A DNA stretch of 64,000 bases from Burkholderiales bacterium PBB2 (GCA_002255955.1 NKIM01000026.1:1-64000), one strand, 5' to 3'. Positions 14,472 to 23,783 are shown, counted from the first letter of the stretch. Numbers and translations are program-made. Notes: generated from the letters alone by a model not told the origin.

Positions 14472-17400
14472 TTAGGCGCCCGGCCGCTCGGCCGCCTGAA
14501 GCCACTCGCCAAGCATCGAGGTCGGCACGGACAGGAACAAGTCCTGCAGGGCGACGACCCTCCGAAGCATCTCCCCACTGTCCGAAGCCTCGCGCTCTTC
14601 TGCCTCCCTGAACAGAGACGTGAGCAGGGCCCCAAGTGGCTTTGGGTCGTAGAACGGCGTCGTGTCCCGGGCCTTGCAGATGCCGGCAATGATCTCCGCG
14701 ATCTCGAGCGCCTGGTCCGGGTCAATCTCGGCGAAGCGGCTGAGCCACTCGTCAATCCCGGGAGCAAGATTGCCGCCGGGCTCCGGGCCCACGCCACCGT
14801 TAAGGTACACGGAGCGGAACAAACCCAGCGGAATACGCGGTACGGGAGATTGTTCCCGGAACAGTGCGCTCATACGTTGAAGCAGCGGCGCGTGGGCCAC
14901 GGCATGGGAGGCGGCGGCAGTCATCCCTGAGAAGCATTCAGACGCATGGGTGGCGTTGCCTGCGTTGGCGACCCACACCGAGACGGCGCCATCCCATGCG
15001 GATGCCTCAGCACGCTGCGCCAGCTTCTCAAGCAGGACCTGCGAAGCGATCTGCCCCTCAAGCACAGCGAGCGCAGACAGGCGCGCCCAGACCTTCAGCG
15101 CAGTTGGCAGGTCGGAGTGCTCCATCCTGTCGATGTACGGCTTGGCGCGCGCGAAGAGCTTGCCCGTCGCGTAGTACAGCGTGTGAGCTGCGTACTTCCA
15201 AACCCGCTGATCGTTCGCAGAGAACGCCGCATCGAACAGTTCCCAGCCCAGCTCGCTCTTCGTCTGCATATAGGCCAGTTGCTGAACGACTACCGCGCGC
15301 ACGGCAGGATGGCAGTCTTGCGCCAGGCGCCGGAGCGCTGGCGCCAGAAGCGCGGGCAGCTCCCGCCCCTCCTCAAACAGGCGATTCGCCAGCGAGAGGA
15401 GCCCTTCCGCCAGTTCGCCGCGCGAGCTATTGATGGCCGTGAAAATCAGATCATCGTCCTGCCGCTCGCCGCAAGGCGGGTCTTCCGCCCTGATGTGCGC
15501 CGGTGCGAGGAAGGCCACACGCGCCGCGTGGTCGTCGCTCGACGCCACCGATGCGCAGCCAGATAGCGCCGTTGCCCCCTCCCGCCTTCCGGTCCAGAAG
15601 GCCGGGTGCCGCTCCAGTTCCACCAGCAGCAACTCCAGGATTTCCGAGCGGTCGACATCTTCCTTGGCCCTCCACGCCGAGTTCTGGAGGTTGCCGTACC
15701 GATATCGCAGGTAGTGCGCTGCGCCGTCGAATACCGCCCGCTTCGACGGGTCGGGCAGGTCATGCCAACGCAGCGCAAGGAGCTCGAGAAAGCGACGTGG
15801 CGCCTCACTCGAAACCGAGTGCAGCAGTTGATTGACCGACTCGAAGCCGCCAACGAGTTCGTGGAATGGACGGAGGCCGTTCCCGAGGGTCATGCTGCTG
15901 TCCAGCAAGGCAACCAGCGCATCGTCGCTGAGTCCCGTCAGTTGGTCTGCGTGAAACGGAGCGCCCACCATACCGCTTGAGGAATGGATGTCCGGCCGGC
16001 CGTCAGGTGGCGGAAGTTCGACCGCCATGCGGGCAATGGCCGACGTCACGATTGGCGAGCGCAACAACACTGGAATTTGAGTAAGCAACTCATAGCGCTC
16101 GACCTCGACCCAGGGCTTGGACCGGCTCTCGTACTCGCTGAGCCTTTGGAATATGTGCCGTTCGGCAAGTTCGATCGCCTCGCCGAGAAAGGGGGCCACC
16201 GCCCAGATCAATCGACCCAGCTCGTAGCGATCCGTCAGCCGCGGGCGTCGATCATCGGCAAAGAACTGCTTGGCCGCGTCGGCATTGCGCTCCGGGCAGT
16301 CGGTCATTGCCAGAACGCCGATGTAGCGCAAGGCGCCGCAGTCGGCCAGGCAGATCCTGAGTGCGTTGGCGCTCCACCAGCCATCATGAGCCTTCGCGCG
16401 CTGAAGGATGGCGGCCTCGATCGACCGTACCAACCTTTGCAGGGGCGACACATGCCGCACCGCATGATTGGAGTGTGTGACCGAATAGCTCGTCTCTTCG
16501 CGCAGTTCATTGTTTGGCCCTTCTGCAACTTCGCCAGGGGCAGAGTAGGGGCCGAGCGCGAGAGTCCTGCTCCAGGACTCGAGGGCCGACACGGCCAGGT
16601 TCAGCAGAGCATCGGAGTCGGCGAAGCGCTGGAGCAGTTCCTTTTCGTGCCTAAAATTCGATTCATCGCATTTCAGCTTCTCCTCGATCTCGCTGTCCCT
16701 GCTTGGGTTCGTCGGTACGTCTCCGGCGATGTACTTCCAGACGAGGGCGTCGCCCCGAGCATCGTGGCGCGCCCACTGCAGGAGGAAGTCGCCCAGAGAG
16801 TCGTGATCCCCGGACGGCAGACTGAGCAGGCTCTCCAGGAGTGCCTGAGCATCGACCTTCTCGAGATGCTTGAAGCCGCGGACCATGTAGCTGAACTGGC
16901 CTCGAAGGTTCCTCTCCTTCGCCACGCTGGATGCGGCAAGCCGCGTCCAGAATGCAAAGACGCCCGCGGGATCGTCATTGACCCATGCCTGCAATTTCCG
17001 GAAGTGGATTCCAAGCCACCTCGTATCGCCATCGGCATCCAGCATGGGCACCAGGTTACGCATCCAGAAGTGGTGCCAGGCCAATTTGTGGCCGTGGTCG
17101 TACACCGACGCGAAGTGCTCTGGATGTTTGCGGAACAGGTGCCGTACAAGGCTCCAGTCGCGATCATCAGGTTCGCAGGCGGCATACGACTCGCCGATCA
17201 GCCGCTTGATGTGGAACGCCGCGTCGCTGTCGAAGACTGATCGAACCTGCGCGCCGAAGTTTGCACGGTCGGTCAAGCGGAGGTGCGCGAAGAACGCGCG
17301 GATCGCCGGCCTGATGAAGGGCACGGGCTGCAGCGACTGGATGAACTCGAGCAAGCCCAGACCACGGCGGACGCCATCGCGAACCGCAAGCGCATCAAGC

Positions 17401-19052
17401 AGCGTCTGGTGTCCGAAGCCGACGTCGCCGCGCCCGCTCTCGAAAAGCACGTTGGCACTGCACAGGCGGCGCAGCAGGTCATCGCTGGCCTGTACCCTGC
17501 TGCGCCGCAGTTGATGACGGCGCTGGGTCAGCATCTCGTTGGCCATCGTCTCGATGGCAATCATCGCCGGTGTGCCCAGGTTCGAATCCCCGGCAATCAC
17601 GATATCCAGATAGAGGTCGGTCAGTTCCTGTGCGCTGGAGAGGCTCTTCCGCTCGGACTTGGTGGCGACATCCGCAAAGAGCGCCAAGTTGCGGGGATTG
17701 CCGAGCAGTTCCCGCGTTGACGCATCAAGGGCGGCAGTGTCGACGCTGAGCCCGCTCAGCAGCGGCTCGACAACATCGCTCCAATCCAGCAGGCCGATCT
17801 CGACCGTTTGGTCCCAGCGCCGACCTGCCAGATTCCAGTTGTATTGCAGGTCGAAGCTGCGGCAGGCCACGACGACGCAGGCATCAGGAATCATCCTCAA
17901 GCGATCAATGAGGGTCAGGAAATAGGTCAGGCACTGCGTCTCGCGGTTCAGCGAGAGTACGTCCAGTGAGTCGATGATGACGACGACGCGTTTCCATTCG
18001 GACATTGCCGACACCAGCGCAGGAATGTCGGGATCCAGGCCCAGAGCCACGCGGCCCTCCTGGTCGTTGGCGTCGGCGTAGTCGCGCGCCTGCAGGAAGA
18101 GCGTGGCGACGTCGGTGCGAGCTTCCAGTTCCTCCGCGAGTTGCAGCAGCACGCAGGTCTTGCCCGACCCCGGACCGTCGGTCAGCAGGACGCTCCCACC
18201 GGCGGCGATTGCATTCCTCAGGTCCGCCACCGCAGTGCGCTCGACCCGCTTGCCGGCGATCTCGCGCCGCCACTGGCGCCCGATGGCCGACATTCCTCTT
18301 AGCTTGCCCTCTACATCCGCCTGGACGCGTGGGGGGGCAATGGCACACCCCTTGTCCTGGAGAATCTGGAGCAACTCGCTTCGCGAAATGCGATGGGTCT
18401 CGGCGACCAGGGATGGATCGGCCGTGCGGGCGCCCAGCCCATCGAGCACGGTCCAAAGCGCGTTGTAGGCATCGTCCGCACGGGTGACCTGCTGAGCAAG
18501 GTCCAGCTTCAAATGGGTTTGGAGTTCACCTAGCCCGCGGGTCGGGTCAAACCTGATCCTCCGCAGCAGCGCGTGAATGTCGCGCGTGCCCTTTGCAAGA
18601 GCATCCTTCCATGCAGCGTTCAGTTTGGCCAGCTCGGCTGAAAGCGCCTTCGGGAAGCCACTCTGAAATGCAGCCAAGTCTGGCGTCTGATGTGCCCGCT
18701 CAACCAATCGTCCGAGATCGCCGAAGTCTGCTCGCGAGTAGAAGCGTACTTCCACATTCGGCTCAGCCATCAAGTGCTCAGCTGCTTTCTTGAGATCTTC
18801 TTCGAGCTCGGTCACCTTCCAAGCGGTGAATCCAGGCTCGTTCTTTTTGCATTGGCAGCAGATCTCGTGGCCAGAGGCTTGGCCAAGAATGACGTCGTCG
18901 ACTGGCGCCGGTATGCCTCCCGAGATGACTCGGGTCGAGTCGAGTTCCATCCAGACAAGGTCTGGGTCCTTGATCATTCGAATCGCCCAGTCCATGGCGA
19001 CGCAAACTTGGTAGATGTCGCCGCGACTGGAGCGTGTGCCCGCAAGGCTCAT
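14472..19052 (-). CDS. Avs-like STAND NTPase with N-terminal nuclease-like domain
   Basis: The protein has about 1,526 residues from the ATG at 19052, which has AGAGGGAAG 4 bases upstream; an in-frame GTG 54 bases earlier lacks a site. Domains in order: residues about 8-110 resemble a PD-(D/E)XK nuclease of the Cap4/Mrr type (GDIYQVCVAM, VDDVIL at 51-56, then EICCQCKK at 63-70, giving D...QxK). An NTPase follows, with Walker A GPGSGKT (293-299) and Walker B VVVIIDSLD (356-364). A long C-terminal helical-repeat region fills the last 900 residues (DCHPAVRAVVVQQLAY looks HEAT-like). Nuclease, STAND ATPase and repeat sensor is the plan of Avs anti-phage proteins, which recognise phage portal or terminase and then cut DNA. 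It is a single-gene unit and neighbours other defence genes. Exact Avs type not determined. Confidence 0.8.
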   Translation of the reverse strand: MSLAGTRSSRGDIYQVCVAMDWAIRMIKDPDLVWMELDSTRVISGGIPAPVDDVILGQASGHEICCQCKKNEPGFTAWKVTELEEDLKKAAEHLMAEPNVEVRFYSRADFGDLGRLVERAHQTPDLAAFQSGFPKALSAELAKLNAAWKDALAKGTRDIHALLRRIRFDPTRGLGELQTHLKLDLAQQVTRADDAYNALWTVLDGLGARTADPSLVAETHRISRSELLQILQDKGCAIAPPRVQADVEGKLRGMSAIGRQWRREIAGKRVERTAVADLRNAIAAGGSVLLTDGPGSGKTCVLLQLAEELEARTDVATLFLQARDYADANDQEGRVALGLDPDIPALVSAMSEWKRVVVIIDSLDVLSLNRETQCLTYFLTLIDRLRMIPDACVVVACRSFDLQYNWNLAGRRWDQTVEIGLLDWSDVVEPLLSGLSVDTAALDASTRELLGNPRNLALFADVATKSERKSLSSAQELTDLYLDIVIAGDSNLGTPAMIAIETMANEMLTQRRHQLRRSRVQASDDLLRRLCSANVLFESGRGDVGFGHQTLLDALAVRDGVRRGLGLLEFIQSLQPVPFIRPAIRAFFAHLRLTDRANFGAQVRSVFDSDAAFHIKRLIGESYAACEPDDRDWSLVRHLFRKHPEHFASVYDHGHKLAWHHFWMRNLVPMLDADGDTRWLGIHFRKLQAWVNDDPAGVFAFWTRLAASSVAKERNLRGQFSYMVRGFKHLEKVDAQALLESLLSLPSGDHDSLGDFLLQWARHDARGDALVWKYIAGDVPTNPSRDSEIEEKLKCDESNFRHEKELLQRFADSDALLNLAVSALESWSRTLALGPYSAPGEVAEGPNNELREETSYSVTHSNHAVRHVSPLQRLVRSIEAAILQRAKAHDGWWSANALRICLADCGALRYIGVLAMTDCPERNADAAKQFFADDRRPRLTDRYELGRLIWAVAPFLGEAIELAERHIFQRLSEYESRSKPWVEVERYELLTQIPVLLRSPIVTSAIARMAVELPPPDGRPDIHSSSGMVGAPFHADQLTGLSDDALVALLDSSMTLGNGLRPFHELVGGFESVNQLLHSVSSEAPRRFLELLALRWHDLPDPSKRAVFDGAAHYLRYRYGNLQNSAWRAKEDVDRSEILELLLVELERHPAFWTGRREGATALSGCASVASSDDHAARVAFLAPAHIRAEDPPCGERQDDDLIFTAINSSRGELAEGLLSLANRLFEEGRELPALLAPALRRLAQDCHPAVRAVVVQQLAYMQTKSELGWELFDAAFSANDQRVWKYAAHTLYYATGKLFARAKPYIDRMEHSDLPTALKVWARLSALAVLEGQIASQVLLEKLAQRAEASAWDGAVSVWVANAGNATHASECFSGMTAAASHAVAHAPLLQRMSALFREQSPVPRIPLGLFRSVYLNGGVGPEPGGNLAPGIDEWLSRFAEIDPDQALEIAEIIAGICKARDTTPFYDPKPLGALLTSLFREAEEREASDSGEMLRRVVALQDLFLSVPTSMLGEWLQAAERPGA

Positions 19053-19960
19053 GCTTCTTCCCTCTAGTGCTGTGGGTTGCTGTTCATGTTGTAGCTGGTG
19101 GCCCACCCCATCCAGCCTAGTCCGTTGTACTTCGTGGCGGTGAAGTCTGTTGGGGCCGGAACGCCAGCAGCAGCTCGCTGCTTCGCAGTGGAGCCGAGCT
19201 TACATGTCGTGGCGATGGCACGGTCTCGCTAGTGCCGAGCCACGGCTTCCGCCCGAAGCCATGTCCCGGCAGCGTTGTTCCCGCAAGACTAGCCATTGCG
19301 TTCGGCGACTTGCAGTCAGACGCAGGAAAGCCTGCCGTACCGGTGCAGGCGTTTGGGGTCCTTTTCGCGCAACAGCACGACGTCGCTCTCATCCCGGGTC
19401 GTCTTGTCGAGGAGTTCCAGTCTGGCCAAGTCGCGCAACGAGTCCCTAGAGTTCAATAGGACCTGCTCATAGGGCGCCCGCGCGAGCAAGGTGACGGGCA
19501 CCTGCGCGCGCACAGCCGATCCGACACCGTATTCGAGCTCAGTGGTCGCTGCTTCGGGACAAGCTGGGAGCGCCGAGTGACAGGACCACAGCCGACGCTG
19601 GCGCCGCGGGGGAGAGTGACTGCAACCGCTGCATAGATGCCGACCGACGGCCAACGATGCCTTCAGGCTGATCTGAGACGTTCGACGCCCGAGTCCTGAA
19701 CGGCGCCAACGACGAACACCGGTGATCCAGTGCCGGCGGCCTTTACCGAAAGCGTTACCGCCGATTCTTGTTGCCCGATCAAGGCCGGCCTAGCAAGCCG
19801 GACCGCCCCCCGGATTGCTGCAGGCTCAAGCGACCCTGAGCTGTATGTCAGTCAGGCCGCAACCGTCTGACTTTAACCAACTGGCCTCCGCGGAAACCAG
19901 GGCGGTTCAAGTATGCTCAGTGTTGATGCTTGACTATCCGGATTTCCAGGCCTTCTAGAC
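19053..19960. other. 900-bp stretch without a supported gene
   Basis: Several short open frames exist. A minus-strand one near 19316-19560 reads DSLRDLARLELLDKTTRDES, then DVVLLREKDPKRL, which looks like eroded coding sequence, but I cannot name it and its upstream part is not protein-like. The remainder (19650-19960) is consistent with decayed mobile DNA. Confidence 0.4.
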
Positions 19961-20218
19961 ATGAGACACGACCGTCGTCTGCCACCATCCGTCTGCAGAC
20001 TATTTGCCGCGCTATTAGTAGTAGTTACTAGCGTTGCAATCTATGCGACCGTCATTGTGGGTCGCGCAATTGCCACTGCCCTTGATAGGGGTTCAGACGC
20101 TCAAGGAGGTCTAAGCGCTCTCTATGTCGTGATTGTTGTTTGCCTCATTTCTGTGTTGGGAGCCGCGTACAGCACGTCCCTGCTATGGCAAATGTCTAAG
20201 AGGCCTTTGAGGTCATAA
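19961..20218 (+). CDS. Small two-helix membrane protein, unknown
   Basis: The protein has 85 residues. Two hydrophobic helices lie at about 13-33 (LFAALLVVVTSVAIYATVIV) and 53-72 (LYVVIVVCLISVLGAAY), with a short polar loop (ALDRGSDAQGG) and basic ends. Codon use is less GC-rich than in the core genes. No family recognised. It could be a chance frame, but the clean two-helix pattern and an isolated ATG after a spacer favour a gene. Confidence 0.45.
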   Translation: MRHDRRLPPSVCRLFAALLVVVTSVAIYATVIVGRAIATALDRGSDAQGGLSALYVVIVVCLISVLGAAYSTSLLWQMSKRPLRS

Positions 20219-20310
20219 GGTGATCCTGCGTTTCTCGCCCCAGCGAGTTAGGTAGCCCCCTGAATCCCCGGACACGGTCCATCGCTTATCTTCCAGATAG
20301 GCTTAGGGCT

Positions 20311-20688
20311 GTGCGAGAGACCATTGAGGTCAGCACCCGATATCAGTGCAGGCCGCGCTGGTCGGCGGCCGAGAAGGCTGCCTTGGTTCGCAAGACGTAT
20401 GAGCCGGGGCTGATGCTGATTTCGACTATCAACCGCACGCTTCGCAGTTACTTCATCGCTATCGTCGGCGGAGAAATGGTGTTTCGTGCGTTGCCCTTGG
20501 GTACGCATCGCTGGGCTCAGTTTGTGCGTCCCAATGAGCTGGGGAAGCTCGCCGGGGCCTGCGGGTTGCGCACTGTCGAGCAACGCGGCATGGCCTACCT
20601 GCCGGTCATTCATCGCGTTTGGTGGACGCGCGGTATGGCCGTCAACTACATCGCCAGCTACATGAAATCGGCTGCCACCGCGGTTTAA
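20311..20688 (+). pseudogene. Chimera: IS orfA N-terminus joined to the C-terminus of UbiG
   Basis: The frame has two unrelated halves. Residues about 5-32 (RYQCRPRWSAAEKAALVRKT, YEPG) match the start of an IS66/IS3-type orfA helix-turn-helix protein. From about residue 33 the sequence (GLMLISTINRTLRSYFIAIV, then RALPLGTHRWAQFVRPNEL and the later AVNYIASYMKSA) matches the last third of UbiG, the ubiquinone-biosynthesis O-methyltransferase. The SAM-binding core of UbiG is absent, so this is a non-functional remnant. The join at YEPG|LML is probably an insertion or deletion scar. A functional ubiG is presumably elsewhere in the genome. Confidence 0.75.
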
Positions 20689-20716
20689 AGTTACTAAAGC
20701 GAGGCGCGCCAGGCCG

Positions 20717-21250
20717 TCAGGGCAGGCGCCCGATCAGCTTCAAGCCGCCCGCATGCGGCTGCAGCACCACGCCCGATCCCGATTCGGGCACCACGCCGGT
20801 CAACGCCGTGATATTGACTTGGTGTGTGACGACCACCAAAACGCCGGGGCCGCGCCAACTCTGAAGCTGGGCCAGCGCCGCTTGTGTTTGTTCCGCTTGC
20901 AACTCACTGCGGCCAAAAAATGAGTTGAATTCCGGACGGTCCTGCCGCTGACCGGGGAAGGCAAGATCGGCGGTCTCACGCGTGCGGCACCATCGCGATG
21001 ACCATACCGCGCCGATCTTGACGCCGCGTTCAACGAACGCGCGCCCGATGCGCTTCGCTTGCTCGCGGCCTGCCTGGCTCAGATTACGCTGGGTGTTGCA
21101 GTCGTCGAGCTTGAACTCAGCCGGATCGCCGCCGCCCGGCGCGAGCGCATGGCGAATCAGCACGACCGAAGCAGGCGGCAGGTCGGGCCAGTCTGAAGCA
21201 GCCACAAGTCCGGGCAAGGTGAGCAAGAGCAGTACGAAGATGCGGCACAT
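20717..21250 (-). CDS. Exported histidine-phosphatase family protein
   Basis: The protein has 177 residues from the ATG at 21250 (MCRIFVLLLLTLPGLVAAS is a signal peptide). The histidine-phosphatase motif is VVLIRHALAPGGG; the catalytic His follows Arg. A second conserved His lies in VVVTHQVNITALTG, with the Arg pair in SSRWCRTRETA. This set is typical of branch 1 of the superfamily (SixA/phosphoglycerate-mutase-like). The catalytic motif RHALAPG, with the further CNTQRNLSQAGREQA stretch, is common in small periplasmic members of unknown substrate. It is convergent with the chimeric pseudogene and stands alone. It may be an old chromosomal gene rather than cargo. Confidence 0.85.
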   Translation of the reverse strand: MCRIFVLLLLTLPGLVAASDWPDLPPASVVLIRHALAPGGGDPAEFKLDDCNTQRNLSQAGREQAKRIGRAFVERGVKIGAVWSSRWCRTRETADLAFPGQRQDRPEFNSFFGRSELQAEQTQAALAQLQSWRGPGVLVVVTHQVNITALTGVVPESGSGVVLQPHAGGLKLIGRLP

Positions 21251-21569
21251 GCGCGGAGTATCTGGTGCTTGCAATTTCCCTGCCTGGCCGCCTGTCAATG
21301 TCGCCACCAAGCTCAGGCACTTCTACTTAAAAACCTCATCAATCCGCTGACCCGCTCCAGCATCCAGATGCCGCATCCGCTGCACCGCCTTATCGCTTGA
21401 GTCGATATTGAGCTTTCTATTGGCGTGTTTGAATTGCGTTTGCACGGTGGGGCGGTTAGGTTCGTGGATCCCATTGCCGTGTTGAACATGCTTCGACGCC
21501 ACCGGGCTGTCAAAAGCTTTGAAAATGCCCCGTAGAAACATCGAAATTTCCTGGACGACGAGACTCTCC

Positions 21570-21869
21570 ATGATCGTTCTTGAATCTAGCGCAGCCCCTG
21601 GTCAAGCCATGCCCTCCGTGTTGACAACAAAGTCCCCAACCGATCTTGCCCGCATCATGGAGATGGCTTGGGAGGACCGCACTTCTTTCGAGGCCATTGA
21701 GCTTCAATTTGGCTTGAACGAGTCCGCCGTGGTCGCCTTGATGCGCCGCCAGATGAAGCCGGCGTCCTTCCGGATGTGGCGTAAGCGCATGGCCGGCCGC
21801 CGCACCAAGCACGCCGCCTTCCAAGGTGGCGCCTTGATGCGCCACCGTGCTACTCACACGCGTCCGTAG
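21570..21869 (+). CDS. TIGR03643-type small protein
   Basis: The protein has 99 residues from the ATG at 21570; an ATG at 21609 (86 residues) is equally possible because neither has a strong ribosome site. The core (DLARIMEMAWEDRTSFEAIE, then QFGLNESAVVALMRRQMKPA and SFRMWRKRMAGRRTKHA) is the well-conserved TIGR03643 family, found in many proteobacteria and cyanobacteria. It looks like a helix-turn-helix plus a basic tail, so nucleic-acid binding is plausible. Function is unknown. The last 15 residues depart from the family. Confidence 0.8.
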   Translation: MIVLESSAAPGQAMPSVLTTKSPTDLARIMEMAWEDRTSFEAIELQFGLNESAVVALMRRQMKPASFRMWRKRMAGRRTKHAAFQGGALMRHRATHTRP

Positions 21870-22183
21870 TGGTCTCTCACGCAGCAGTGGGCTGCTGCCG
21901 ATTCGTAGACATCGGCTGAGCTCGATGAGCGTGGTCCAAGCGTACCGGGCTGGCTTAGCTGAGGCTCGAATGACGCCGATCTGGTTTCTAAAACCGCTCG
22001 AAGTCGTCGAACGGCTCCGCCCGTGCTTGGGCGCCTGGCCTGTAGGCCTCGCGTGCACTTCGTTCGGTTTTCATTGAACTGAAGACGCTCACCGTCGCCG
22101 AGTTATCGCGCTCGTGGGTTTCTCGCCTTTTCTCTGGCAATGCCGCAGTCCTTGGCCTACTTGCAGCAAAGATGGTGGCACGT
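21870..22183. other. Intergenic stretch, nothing recognised
   Basis: No gene, RNA or terminator with a T-run was seen between the TIGR03643 gene and the end of the integrase. Confidence 0.4.
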
Positions 22184-23524
22184 TCATGTGCCTGTTGTGC
22201 ATGCCCTCTCTAGCTCCTCTAGTGCTGCGTGCAGCTCGGGCAAGTAGTCGTACGCGTCGTAGTGGCGGTCTTGCACTCCACTGATGCCATGGCTTTGGAG
22301 CCTGCCGCGTGTGTCCTTGCTGATCTTGAGGCTGGCCAGGATGGTCTCCACGCCGCTTCGAATTCGTTTGGTCTGAAAGCAGGCGATCTTGTCGCCCACG
22401 GCATCGCTGGCCCAAGCGCTCAGTGTCGAACTGACGACATGGGTTGCGCCGACGTTTTCGCCCGCGACTGTAGAGATTGCATAGTCACCCGACAGGTCTA
22501 GCTGCTGAATGGCTTCTTGCGCTTTCACGGTCAGGGGCAGGGTATGCCTTCGTGCCGGCCGACCTGGGCGCCCCTTGCCGTCGAAGATCGTGATGCTGTC
22601 AGCGGACACATCAGCAGACTTCAGTCGGACCAGTTGTTCGATTCGCTGCCCGCCTGTGAGCAGGTGCAGTCTGAGCGTCGCGCCCTTGATGCCAGGCAAA
22701 TCCTTGATGCAGTTCCAATAGACCCGCATTTCGTCAGCAGATAGCGGGTTCTTGTCGGCCTTGTTTGCTTCACTGTTGGCGGCGGTTTCAGCTGCGGGGT
22801 TGTGCTTCACTTGGTAGCCCTTGAATGCAACCGGAATTTTGGGATTCGTCTTGGCTTTGCGAGCGACCTCGTAGGCCGCTCCCATATAGGCCCGGAGCTT
22901 GTTGGCTGTACGTTCTTTGCCCGCCTCGATCAGTCTTCGGCTCATGTCCGCCACTTGCTCGTCGGTCACGTCCGCAGCGGGCTGACTTGCCGTTTCAGGA
23001 AAGGCCACTATCGCGTGATTGGTCAAAATGGATTTGGCGTCCTTGTATGAGGTTCGGCCGAGCGATTCAAGATAGAGCCAATAGGCTCTCAGCAATTCGG
23101 CCAGCGTGTATTTGCTCCGCCGATCAAGCTCGGCTTGAGCTTGGGCTAGTGCAGCCGCTTGGTCGTTGATGGCTTTGGCTTGGGCTTCTGCCTTGGCTTG
23201 TACAAGTCCCGCATGCCCACCTTGGCTCTTGGCATCGTCGTGCTGCAAGGCCAGTCTTGCTGCTTCAGCCGTTGCCGCGGCAATAGTCCAGCGCCCGTCG
23301 ATGGGGGCTAGGGTCTTGGGCGGCAACTTACCGTCATACAGGCCAATCTCTACACGATCAGTCCCACCTTTGAATGTGTAGCGCCAGTAGAGTTTCACCG
23401 CTCCGCTGGATAGCTTGCGGGCTTGCAGTGCGCCGTTTGGAATGACCTTTGCCAGCGTGATGAACTGTCCTGGCTTCAGGCCTGCGAGTGTCTCGCCAGC
23501 AGTTTTTTGTACTTTGGTCGCCAT
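22184..23524 (-). CDS. Tyrosine-type integrase of an integrative element
   Basis: The protein has 446 residues from the ATG at 23524, with GGAGG 8 bases upstream. Residues 1-150 form an arm-binding/DUF4102-like region followed by an Ala/Gln-rich helix. A SAM-like core-binding domain follows (YTLAELLRAYWLYLESLG). The catalytic domain is C-terminal: box I Arg in LLTGGQRIEQLVRLK, then KRIRSGVETILASL where HxLRR is usual (the His is replaced), QSHGISG, and the nucleophile Tyr in RHYDAYDYLPE. It lies about 190 bp from a partial tRNA-Lys gene, with four direct repeats in its upstream region. It should catalyse site-specific integration and excision at that tRNA. The His substitution may lower activity or be a subgroup trait. 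Confidence 0.92.
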   Translation of the reverse strand: MATKVQKTAGETLAGLKPGQFITLAKVIPNGALQARKLSSGAVKLYWRYTFKGGTDRVEIGLYDGKLPPKTLAPIDGRWTIAAATAEAARLALQHDDAKSQGGHAGLVQAKAEAQAKAINDQAAALAQAQAELDRRSKYTLAELLRAYWLYLESLGRTSYKDAKSILTNHAIVAFPETASQPAADVTDEQVADMSRRLIEAGKERTANKLRAYMGAAYEVARKAKTNPKIPVAFKGYQVKHNPAAETAANSEANKADKNPLSADEMRVYWNCIKDLPGIKGATLRLHLLTGGQRIEQLVRLKSADVSADSITIFDGKGRPGRPARRHTLPLTVKAQEAIQQLDLSGDYAISTVAGENVGATHVVSSTLSAWASDAVGDKIACFQTKRIRSGVETILASLKISKDTRGRLQSHGISGVQDRHYDAYDYLPELHAALEELERACTTGT

Positions 23525-23540
23525 CCCTTGCCCCTCCATC

Positions 23541-23604
23541 TGGTGCCAGTCTGGTGCCAGTCTTGCCTCAGCGATTTGGAGCTGGTGCCAGTCTGGTGCC
23601 AGTT
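23541..23604. repeat. Four direct repeats TGGTGCCAGT(C/T), likely integrase arm sites
   Basis: Copies start at 23541, 23552, 23583 and 23594: two tandem pairs with an 11-bp period, the pairs offset by 42 bp (four helical turns). Each unit with its preceding C reads CTGGtgCCAG, a short inverted repeat. Lying between the integrase start and the tRNA-derived attachment site, they are good candidates for arm-type integrase or excisionase binding sites, or for an operator of the integrase gene. Confidence 0.7.
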
Positions 23605-23716
23605 TTGGCGCGATTGATGTTGGAAATTCTAGGACGTTGTTGGCAGCGTTTCTATATGAATCAACAACTTACGATTGATGTGTTGTCCGGCTTCAGCCGC
23701 GAAAATCCATATTTTT

Positions 23717-23765
23717 CGGACTCTTAATCCGTAGGTCGAGTGTTCGAGTCACTCAGGGCCCACCA
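23717..23765 (+). other. 3' portion of tRNA-Lys(CUU): attachment-site remnant
   Basis: The 49 bases run from the anticodon stem to CCA: CGGA-CTCTTAA-TCCG (anticodon CTT), then a T-arm GAGTG-TTCGAGT-CACTC and the acceptor strand AGGGCCC-A-CCA. Upstream sequence does not supply the D-arm or the matching 5' acceptor strand, so the gene is incomplete. Such 3' duplications mark the far end of elements that integrate in tRNA genes. The intact tRNA-Lys should be at the other end, left of this window. Confidence 0.8.
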
Positions 23766-23783
23766 AAAATTAAGAATGAAATC

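Noticed and set aside
15984-17240. 418-residue plus-strand frame within the Avs-like gene
   Set aside because: Antisense to the long minus-strand protein, which has Walker motifs and an intact frame of 1,526 codons.
23690-23765. Complete tRNA gene
   Set aside because: Anticodon arm, T-arm and CCA end are present, but no D-arm and no 5' strand matching AGGGCCC can be found upstream.
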